A stretch of 64,000 bases of DNA from SXXZ01 sp041177965. GTDB taxonomy: Bacteria; Verrucomicrobiota; Verrucomicrobiia; Limisphaerales; UBA9464. Below the pieces are notes generated by a model, which was not told the origin of the DNA, did no database searches, and saw only the letters and a list, made by a program, of their open reading frames with translations. Made by a program: the position numbers and the translations under genes. The DNA lies in contig JBEGWF010000096.1 of NCBI GenBank assembly GCA_041177965.1, forward strand, positions 1 through 64,000, written 5' to 3'. Position 1 is the first letter of the stretch, and each line of letters begins with the position of its first letter. Shown one piece after another: positions 58,501 through 64,000 of this stretch.

Positions 58501-59065
58501 GGAGGCCCAACCGCTGGACGTCATCGATCTGTCGGCCGATCTGGGCAACGGCGGCGTGGCCTTGAAGACGGCGCGGGTCCAGAGCGCGGCCCTGCGCATC
58601 GATGCCCGGGGGGGACTGCGGTTCGCACCGCAGTTGACCAACTCCCCGCTGAACATTCCCGTCAGCATCGCCCTGTCGCGGAAGATCGCCGAGAAGGCCG
58701 TGCTGCTCGACGCCTCCACCCCGGCCGATGCGGCCTACGCGCCGCTGCCCGAGTTCCTGACGATCAAGGGAACCCTGGGCAATCCTTCCCCGGCGACCGA
58801 CAAGCTGGCGCTGGCGGCGATGGGAGCCAAGACTCTCGGGCGCGCGGCCGCCGGTTTGGGCGGCAATCTGGGCGGCAAGGTCGCCGGGGCCGCAGGCGTA
58901 CTGGGCAATCTGCTGGGTACCCCGCCGACCGCCTCCACCAATGCGCCTGGGACCCAGAGGTCGACCCCGGCCAATACCAACGTCGTGAATCCCCTGCTTT
59001 CGACGAATTCGCCGGTCAAGGCCATCGAAGGGCTGCTTCGCGGCTTCGGAAAACCCAAGAACTGA
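55502..59065 (+). CDS. Large AsmA-like envelope protein
   Basis: The 1187-residue protein starts at ATG 55502 (MSSETVRSTRR) with one N-terminal membrane helix (about 18-36, LFAGGALVSLLVLYFFLTSG). It is then almost entirely beta-rich, with the AsmA/DUF748-type opening VSDTLGASVTVEDLSLQPFSGLEL and repeated LxLxGxxxL patterns. A C-terminal region (about 960-1110, including AGIRGAGVTGASLSSNLAGG) matches the AsmA-2 (TamB-like) type. Its tail is Gly/Ala-rich and then Pro/Ser/Thr-rich. AsmA proteins form periplasmic beta-groove bridges that help move lipids to the outer membrane. It stands alone between a pseudopilin and the M20 peptidase. Confidence 0.9.
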   Translation: MSSETVRSTRRWPLFAGGALVSLLVLYFFLTSGLFLKSFVLPKVSDTLGASVTVEDLSLQPFSGLELTKLRVTPNGASTLAAIERVRVRYSLTAILGGTIDVSEVLLEGPVVTLEQRADGSMNLPKAPAQASPPASGPQAPSKPLQLKVRNVAIKNGTFRMTTTPAGGAQQKVEVSGLNLDIDQLANGASTHLNLGAGLAVSLPDGAALQGRIVGKHDLALTPDLMPQSVSGSLRAEIVSATGSLKEAQGFSAGLTLETTATELRQLKLTFEQGGQSFGAVSLSGPFDPAKQEAQIRYQISGIDRRVLKLAAPLLPYDLGRTAMSAEGRVDLLQQGKVIASQGRLSVADLSLATPSGGKTPELQIVTEYQAKVNQADQAARVEKLSVNITQSGRPLVVGGLDQPMTLSWAKAGAGLPDSTFKLDLQRLETSDWKALAGTNLPSATVTAQLTVRATRNGQDLQAALRTAVDDLALLVGDKTVRGLQVKLATDASVSEFKDLKVHFLDLSVTASGGDVVALKASAAHHTERKETSAAFSGQVRIPALLAAMPVEGGSFSGGTLRLDGKLEAKPGVTNLATDLFLEGLTGSFGDLKLQDYRSAVSLVADVTGNTLNLKKLLLSAQSGPSNGGRLEAGGSYDLSQKTGEFTFKTTDFNEKAIGPFVAAALAPKRLVSVSLDVNGKASLLSGGDLSLQSDLGVSKLVVEDPSGSVANTPFAVGLNLDVARRASVIDLKNLRLDLGKTALANNQLMIKGSVDLATNAPASAPKNALSIQSDGLDLTPLYNLLAGSTNTNAPAAAPAPETPDVAASGGEPAAVTLPLRQLAVDLDIAKILLREIQVTDWRTRVSLKDSAVSIDPLALKVNGAPITAKVMADLGVPGFRYDTQWTIDRLPLEPFVSSFMPERKGQVHGTLLAKAGIRGAGVTGASLSSNLAGGLSFTATNLNLKLADTRTPLIRAVINVVTALPRLIQNPGAQVGSWLGQLTGGASGQAKTGSWVDDLEAQPLDVIDLSADLGNGGVALKTARVQSAALRIDARGGLRFAPQLTNSPLNIPVSIALSRKIAEKAVLLDASTPADAAYAPLPEFLTIKGTLGNPSPATDKLALAAMGAKTLGRAAAGLGGNLGGKVAGAAGVLGNLLGTPPTASTNAPGTQRSTPANTNVVNPLLSTNSPVKAIEGLLRGFGKPKN

Positions 59066-59129
59066 GACCGGCCCGATCCATCGGGCCACCGCAACCGCCA
59101 TCGCCCCAGACTCCGATTCTGCGATCTCC

Positions 59130-60503
59130 ATGACTCCCGTCTTCCAATACCTCGAAGATCACAAGAGCCGTTTCATCGACTCGCTCTGTGACTACGTCCG
59201 TTTCCCCAGCGTCAGCGCGCAGCCCCGGCACGCACCCGACCTCCGGGCGGCCGCGCAATGGATCGCCGAGCGGACCCGCAGCCTGAACCTCGAGACCACG
59301 GTCCACGAAACGGAAGGCAACCCCATCGTGGTCGCCCGCACCCCGAAGCAGGATCCCAAGAAGCCCACGTTCCTGGTGTACGGCCACTACGATGTCCAAC
59401 CTCCCGAGCCCTTCGACTTGTGGAAGAGCCCGCCCTTCGAACCGCGCATCGAGAACCGCAACCTCTACGCCCGGGGATCGGCCGACAACAAGGGGCAGCA
59501 TCTGGCCCACCTCAACGCGGTGGAGGCCTATGTCCGCACCGGAACACCCCTGCCCTGCAACCTCATCTTTCTGATCGAGGGCGAAGAAGAGGTCGGTTCC
59601 ACCCAGCTCTACAGCTTCCTGCCCAGGCATCGAAAGGAATTGGCCTGCGATGCCGTGGTGATCTCCGACAACGGCATCCCCTCGCTCGAACACCCCGCGC
59701 TGACCTACGGCCTCCGGGGCATCGCCGCCCTCGAAGTCCGCATCGACGGCCCCTCGCGCGACCTCCACTCCGGCCTGTTCGGGGGCAGCCTCGAGAACCC
59801 CGCCTTCGCCCTGTGCCAGTTGCTGGCCCGGATGAAGGACAAGCGCGGGCGCATCACCGTTCCCGGATTCTACAACGAGGTGGCGCCGCTCTCGACCTAT
59901 GAGCGCAAGCAGATGGCGCGCATCCCCCATGACGACAAGCGCTACGCCAAGTTTCTGGGCGTGCCGGAGTTGACCGGCGAGACCGGGTTCACGGCCAACG
60001 AGCGTCGCACCTGCCGCCCGACCTTCGAGATCAACGGCCTGACCAGCGGCTACCAGGGCGAGGGCAGCAAAACCATCGTGCCGGCCTGGGCCAGCGCCAA
60101 GATCACCCTGCGCCTGGTGCCCGACCAGACGCCGGCGAAGATCCTCGCCGCCGTCAAGAAGCACCTCCAATCGCTGTGTCCGCCGACCGTGCGACTCACC
60201 GTGAAGCATGGCCATGGTGGTGAACCCTACCTCGTCTCGCCCAAAGGCCCATTGGCCCAGGCGGCCCTCCGGGCGATGTCCTCCGGTTTCGGCCGCGAGG
60301 CGCTCCTGATGCGCGAGGGTGGCAGCATCCCCATCGTGGCCGCCTTCAAGAAGCACCTGCGCGCCGACACCCTGTTGCTGGGCATGTCGCTGCCCGACGA
60401 CAATCCGCACTCGCCGAACGAGAAGTTCAGCCTCGACGCCTACGCCTCCGGCATGCGGATGGCGGCCCAGCTGTGGCCCGAGCTGGCGGTCGCCTGCTCA
60501 TGA
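59130..60503 (+). CDS. M20 family metallopeptidase (dipeptidase type)
   Basis: The 457-residue protein has the M20 metal and catalytic residues: VYGHYDVQPP (His, Asp), GSADNKGQ (bridging Asp), EGEEEVGS (catalytic Glu, Glu), ISDNGIP (Asp) and C-terminal DDNPHSPNEKF (His). The pattern is that of the M20A-type dipeptidases (CNDP/PepV-like) rather than ArgE or DapE. The dimerisation lid domain lies at about residues 200-370. It cleaves dipeptides; the exact specificity is not readable. It is co-translated with the CobW-type gene downstream (ATGA). There is no signal peptide, so it is cytoplasmic. Confidence 0.93.
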   Translation: MTPVFQYLEDHKSRFIDSLCDYVRFPSVSAQPRHAPDLRAAAQWIAERTRSLNLETTVHETEGNPIVVARTPKQDPKKPTFLVYGHYDVQPPEPFDLWKSPPFEPRIENRNLYARGSADNKGQHLAHLNAVEAYVRTGTPLPCNLIFLIEGEEEVGSTQLYSFLPRHRKELACDAVVISDNGIPSLEHPALTYGLRGIAALEVRIDGPSRDLHSGLFGGSLENPAFALCQLLARMKDKRGRITVPGFYNEVAPLSTYERKQMARIPHDDKRYAKFLGVPELTGETGFTANERRTCRPTFEINGLTSGYQGEGSKTIVPAWASAKITLRLVPDQTPAKILAAVKKHLQSLCPPTVRLTVKHGHGGEPYLVSPKGPLAQAALRAMSSGFGREALLMREGGSIPIVAAFKKHLRADTLLLGMSLPDDNPHSPNEKFSLDAYASGMRMAAQLWPELAVACS

Positions 60504-61525
60504 GCCCCGTCGGCGACATCCCGGCGCCCGCCGATGCGGGCTCGTTGCGGATTCCGGTGGTCCTGGTCACGGGCTTCCTGGGGGCGGGCAAGACCACGCT
60601 GCTGTTGCGCTGGCTGAAGGAATCACCTGCCACAGGGTTGCGCATGGGGGTGGTGATGAACGAGTTCGGGGCCGAAAGCGTCGACAGCCAGATCCTCGAC
60701 CGCCCGGGTCTTCCGGTGTCGCAGGTCAGCGGAGGGTGTGTCTGTTGCGCCCCGGACAACGAACTCGACCGCGCGGTCCGGCAGCTGGCCAAGTCCGGCG
60801 ACTGCGACTACCTGGTGGTCGAGACCAGCGGCCTGGCCGATCCGGACAACGTCATCGACGTGCTCACCGATCCGGACCTGCTGGAGGTGGCCAGACTCCA
60901 GGCCGTGGTGAGCGTGATCGACGCCCCCTGGTACTCCCGACCCGATGGCGACATCGGTGAACGTGTCCTGGCCCGCAAGCAGATCGAGTTCGCCAACGTC
61001 CTCTGCCTTTCGAAATGCGACCGTTTGGACGCCCCGGCGCTCGACGCCCTGGAGGCCGATCTGGTCGCTCGGAATCCGCGGGCCCTGCGCATCCGTTTGC
61101 CGTTCGACCTGCCCGAAATCGGTGACCTGCTGGGCATGCCTCCCGCCGAGGCACGCATCGATGTCACCACCGGGGCTCCTGCGCCCACCCCCCATCTCCA
61201 CACCGGGTACCGCAGCGTGACCTGGCATTTCCCGGTGCCGGTCGATCGCCCGGCTTTCGAGACCTTCCTGAGCCGCCTCGATCCGCGCGAGGTCGTGCGC
61301 GCCAAGGGATTCGTGCGGTTCAAGCAGTCTCCCCAGAAGCTCTTCCTCTTCCAGCAGGTCTGGGGACATCACTTCATCGAGGAGTTCCCCGCCCTGCCCC
61401 ATCCGGCCCCGGTCGCGGTGTTGATCGGCCCCCATCTGGACGCCGCCACCCATCAGGCCGCTCTCAGGAACCTGACCTTCGGATCCTCCTCGCAGGGAAT
61501 CCCATGCTCTCCGGGCAACGCCTGA
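60500..61525 (+). CDS. CobW/YjiA-type GTPase (metallochaperone-like)
   Basis: The 341-residue protein starts at ATG 60500, overlapping the M20 stop by ATGA. Its G1 loop is GFLGAGKTT, its metal-binding CxCC is GGCVCCAP, its G3-type element is VETSGLADP and its G4-type motif is SKCD. The C-terminal CobW domain (about 235-330) includes RAKGFVRFKQSPQKLFLFQQV. CobW/COG0523 GTPases insert or allocate zinc, cobalt or other metals. Co-translation with a zinc peptidase suggests that it may serve that enzyme or the organism's zinc economy; this is inference from overlap only. No Zur-like palindrome is obvious upstream. Confidence 0.95.
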   Translation: MSPVGDIPAPADAGSLRIPVVLVTGFLGAGKTTLLLRWLKESPATGLRMGVVMNEFGAESVDSQILDRPGLPVSQVSGGCVCCAPDNELDRAVRQLAKSGDCDYLVVETSGLADPDNVIDVLTDPDLLEVARLQAVVSVIDAPWYSRPDGDIGERVLARKQIEFANVLCLSKCDRLDAPALDALEADLVARNPRALRIRLPFDLPEIGDLLGMPPAEARIDVTTGAPAPTPHLHTGYRSVTWHFPVPVDRPAFETFLSRLDPREVVRAKGFVRFKQSPQKLFLFQQVWGHHFIEEFPALPHPAPVAVLIGPHLDAATHQAALRNLTFGSSSQGIPCSPGNA

Positions 61526-61577
61526 GTTGTACCGAGGGGACCATGGGTCTTGGATGAAACCCTCGGCCCGGTTCGAG

Positions 61578-61605
61578 TTGCCCCCAGGACGGACGATTCT
61601 AGAAT
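61578..61605 (+). promoter_or_regulatory. Putative promoter of the secreted 714-aa protein
   Basis: TTGCCC (61578-61583), 16-nt spacer, TAGAAT (61600-61605, one base from the -10 consensus). The leader to the ATG at 61661 would be about 50 nt. Confidence 0.45.
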
Positions 61606-61660
61606 TGCCCGGACCTTGCCGCCCCGGAAATCGGGGATCCGCCGAAGGGCCCACGGAACC

Positions 61661-63805
61661 ATGATCACCACCATCGCCCGCCTCCTTGTTCGTGTGACCA
61701 TCCATCGGTTCCTCCGGGGCCCCATCGCCCTGCATCAAAAGCTCGCCATTGGCCTGTTCGGGGTCGCCTTGGGAACCGGCGGAGGTCCGATTCTCCGGGC
61801 CGGAGCCCAGGAAGTTGTTTCCCTCGAAGGCGTCCATGTGGTCCCGCATGTGCAATCCACCGAGATGCAGTATCGGCGGAAACCGGACTTCAGCCTCGGT
61901 GCCCGGGTGGAGGTGTTCCTCAAGAACTCCTCGCAGGCACCCCTGGAGATTCCGTCGACGACGGAGATCCGGCTCCGTGGCCGGACCCCGGAGGAACTGC
62001 TCAAGGCCGACGAATGGGCCTGGCACGACCTTCCTTCGGCCTGGGGCGGAGGCGCCCTGCAACTGCCGCCCGGGGCGATGACCGTCTGGAGTTGGAACGG
62101 CAAGCGTGCCACATGGGGCACGAACACCACCGTCGACCTCGCCCTTGCCCTCCCGGGCAGGACCGCCCCGGAGCGCCTGACCGCAGCGATCGACAGCCCC
62201 AAGGCTTGGATCTCCGCCGTCACCTTCCTCGGGACCAATCACCCGGTGAACCCCGATTCGGTGGTGGTCCATGTCGCCAACCACTCGGGTGGCCCGTTGA
62301 CCCTGGAGGCCCTGCGCCTGTGGTGGCCCGACGACCGGACGGACTGGAGGGTGCTGCGACCTCGCGCCTGGATCCCAACGCAGGCGCTCGAGCGTTTCCC
62401 CGCCGATGGAATCCTGCCGACCCACGAGCGCGGCGGTGCCCGTGTCCATACGGGGCCGCTGCCCCTCACCTATGCGGCGATCGAGGTCCGGATGGTGGAC
62501 TCGGGAGGCAAGGTCATCACCCTCTGGGCCCATCAACGCATCAAACGCGAGACCTTCGACATCAGCGGCGGTTGGGTGCATGACACCAGCGGCGGCGGGC
62601 ACAAACCCCTCGAGTCCGAGGCGTTCCACAAGACCCTGAAACGGGTCCACGTGAACACCGCCCACATCCAGGAGACCCCCGGCTACACCGACCAGGACGG
62701 ACCCGGCGGCCTGTACACGCGGTATCCGCTGAAGTACTTCTCCAAGCTCGAACCGGTCTCCCGGTACGGATCCGATGCGGTGCTGCCCCGGGTGCATGCG
62801 GTGGAGTTCCTGGGGGAACCCCAATACGGCGGCGGAAAGCCCATCCCGCCCCAGGACTGCTGGAAGGCGCTGTCTCCCTACGCGCCGACCCGTCTGCCGA
62901 CCTCGATCACCCACAGCGAGGAACGCGTCTGGCGCTTCTACGCCGGCATATCAGACCACCCGCACTACGACGCCTACCGGGTCACCGCACCCTCGCCCGA
63001 CGCCTGGGGACAGTACGACCGATGGAACGGCGCGCGGATCCGCTGGGGTTCCCCGCTCGAGACCATCGGCGAGATGTCCCGCTCGCTCCGGGACCTCAAT
63101 CGCCCGCGTCCCACGGCCTACTGGTCGCAGGGCCCCCACCACGACTGGAACGGCTACGGAGGTCGGAAACGAGGCTCTCCGACGCCCGATGAACTTCGGC
63201 TGCAGGCGTACCACGCCCTCGCCAGCCGGATCACCTCGCTCTACTGGTTCAACCTCAGCCTGCGTTCGCTGGTCACCTTCCCCGACCTCATCGAGCCCAT
63301 GACCCGGGTGGGCCGGGAGATCCGGATGCTCGAACGGCACTACCTGGAGGGCGACGCCACGAGCCATCAGCGGGTGGCTCGCGACGGCAGACCCGATTGG
63401 GATCTCGACGTGGTGGCCGGACCCTCGGCCGCGATGCTCTTCGCCCTCGACCTCGCCTACGAAGCCGACCCGGACGAACGGGTCTTCCGCTTCGGAGCTC
63501 CCCGCTCGGTGACGTTCCGATTCCCGCTCCCGCCCCACCTCCGGGCTCCCGCCGAAGTCTTCCGTGTGGACGCCGACGGGATCACCGACGTGGAGCAGGC
63601 CAGGGTCGATGGCGGCATCGGGATCCGAGACCGGGTCGCCCGGGTGGCCATCTATGTCGCCTCGGCCCGGCCCGGAGAACGCGCCCGGATCGAAGCCCGT
63701 CGTCGGGAATTGCTCGCGGCCGAGAACGCTCTGGGCTTCGACCCGGGCGGCCAACCCGCCGATCTGGCGACCCTCAAAGCGCTCTTGGAACGGCCGAAAC
63801 CCTAG
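61661..63805 (+). CDS. Hypothetical exported protein, 714 aa
   Basis: The start is ATG 61661 (MITTIARLLVRVTIHRF...). The first 45 residues are basic and hydrophobic and end near GPILRAGAQE, so export is likely, though this leader is longer than most signal peptides. The N-terminal half is beta-rich. The second half is aromatic-rich with WRFYAGISDHPHYDAYRV, YWSQGPHHDWNGYGG and SRITSLYWFNLSLRS, patterns that recall glycoside-hydrolase-like folds without a family I can name. The WNGYGG and HALASRITSLYWF regions would merit comparison with family GH clans. It is followed by a region with another secreted gene start. Function is unknown. Confidence 0.8.
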   Translation: MITTIARLLVRVTIHRFLRGPIALHQKLAIGLFGVALGTGGGPILRAGAQEVVSLEGVHVVPHVQSTEMQYRRKPDFSLGARVEVFLKNSSQAPLEIPSTTEIRLRGRTPEELLKADEWAWHDLPSAWGGGALQLPPGAMTVWSWNGKRATWGTNTTVDLALALPGRTAPERLTAAIDSPKAWISAVTFLGTNHPVNPDSVVVHVANHSGGPLTLEALRLWWPDDRTDWRVLRPRAWIPTQALERFPADGILPTHERGGARVHTGPLPLTYAAIEVRMVDSGGKVITLWAHQRIKRETFDISGGWVHDTSGGGHKPLESEAFHKTLKRVHVNTAHIQETPGYTDQDGPGGLYTRYPLKYFSKLEPVSRYGSDAVLPRVHAVEFLGEPQYGGGKPIPPQDCWKALSPYAPTRLPTSITHSEERVWRFYAGISDHPHYDAYRVTAPSPDAWGQYDRWNGARIRWGSPLETIGEMSRSLRDLNRPRPTAYWSQGPHHDWNGYGGRKRGSPTPDELRLQAYHALASRITSLYWFNLSLRSLVTFPDLIEPMTRVGREIRMLERHYLEGDATSHQRVARDGRPDWDLDVVAGPSAAMLFALDLAYEADPDERVFRFGAPRSVTFRFPLPPHLRAPAEVFRVDADGITDVEQARVDGGIGIRDRVARVAIYVASARPGERARIEARRRELLAAENALGFDPGGQPADLATLKALLERPKP

Positions 63806-63960
63806 CCGCCCCAGCCGACACGCCACGGTCGCGCCTTCCGTGCCGCTCCTGGTGTTTCCCAGCATCCCCCGGTTGCCGCGGATGCACGACGCGGGCTAGG
63901 CTGGGTCCATCGTCCCTCCATTGCCATTCACCGCACCGAAGCAGGATCGATCGGCACCGA

Positions 63961-64000
63961 TGCGCCTCTGGTCGGCCGTGGTGCTGTTCCTCGGGATGCT
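63961..64000 (+). CDS. N-terminus of a probable secreted protein (cut by right edge)
   Basis: ATG at 63961 opens MRLWSAVVLFLGM, the positive-then-hydrophobic beginning of a signal peptide, and continues to the window edge without a stop. AGGA lies 13-16 nt upstream. Only 13 codons are visible, so the product cannot be named and the start itself is uncertain. Confidence 0.35.

Noticed and set aside
56201..59131. 976-codon minus-strand frame opposite the AsmA-like gene
   Set aside because: It is an antisense shadow of a long G+C-rich gene, without motifs or a start signal.

Overview
This is a 64 kb window of G+C-rich bacterial chromosome that most resembles the phylum Verrucomicrobiota, probably the Pedosphaera/Limisphaerales side. 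I infer this from the mix of gene families: three short type II pseudopilin genes with the H-X9-DG signature or relics of it, a giant secreted protein opening with a LEPR-XLL motif, a DUF3472 protein, a CBM9-like protein, a Tat-exported Gfo/Idh/MocA lipoprotein, and an ECF-like sigma factor fused in one operon to a WD40 Ser/Thr kinase. Most of the window is ordinary, dense core genome. I see no phage, transposase, integrase, CRISPR array or rRNA.

Left end (1-6.5 kb): the N-terminal 655 codons of a large LEPR-XLL surface or secreted protein run off the left edge on the minus strand. A small DUF6941-like gene with a clean intrinsic terminator follows. Then come about 3.6 kb without a convincing gene: first an A+T-rich block (about 2.85-4.64 kb) that is very unlike the rest, then a G+C-rich block that may be decayed coding DNA. 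A tRNA-Ser(GGA) closes this stretch. From 6.6 to 20.5 kb lie a secreted hypothetical protein, a stand-alone left-handed beta-helix acyltransferase, a cytochrome P450, an orphan LolD-type ATPase, a pseudopilin, a DUF3472 protein, two tandem SPFH (band 7) proteins with a tiny membrane protein, an amidohydrolase, the NAD-dependent DNA ligase (overlapping the amidohydrolase tail to tail) and a second pseudopilin.

Middle (20.5-41.2 kb): a PIG-L deacetylase is translationally coupled to LarE. Next is an AttEFGH-like operon (ABC ATPase, FtsX permease, AttH/CrtC-like secreted protein) followed by a CoaB-like ligase domain. After this come a cca-type nucleotidyltransferase, a cupin, glmM, divergent recQ, argS, a PtsN-like EIIA domain, a small HExxH membrane protein, a large SNF2 helicase, a rhodanese and trxB.

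Right part (41.2-64 kb): a regulatory block holds a LuxR-type response regulator, an ECF-like sigma factor and a zinc-ribbon/kinase/WD40 protein. A tonB-exbB-exbD operon and a MidA-like methyltransferase follow. Then come serA, a Gfo/Idh/MocA lipoprotein, a CBM9-like protein, a third pseudopilin, a large AsmA-like protein, an M20 dipeptidase coupled to a CobW-type GTPase, a secreted hypothetical protein, and the start of one more secreted protein at the right edge.

The themes that stand out are envelope biology (pseudopilins, SPFH, AsmA, Ton system, AttH), short overlaps that define operons (ATGA/GTGA junctions at eight places), and a recurring promoter layout (TTG-N16-18-TAnnnT) lying only 8-12 nt from the start codon of genes without a Shine-Dalgarno sequence.
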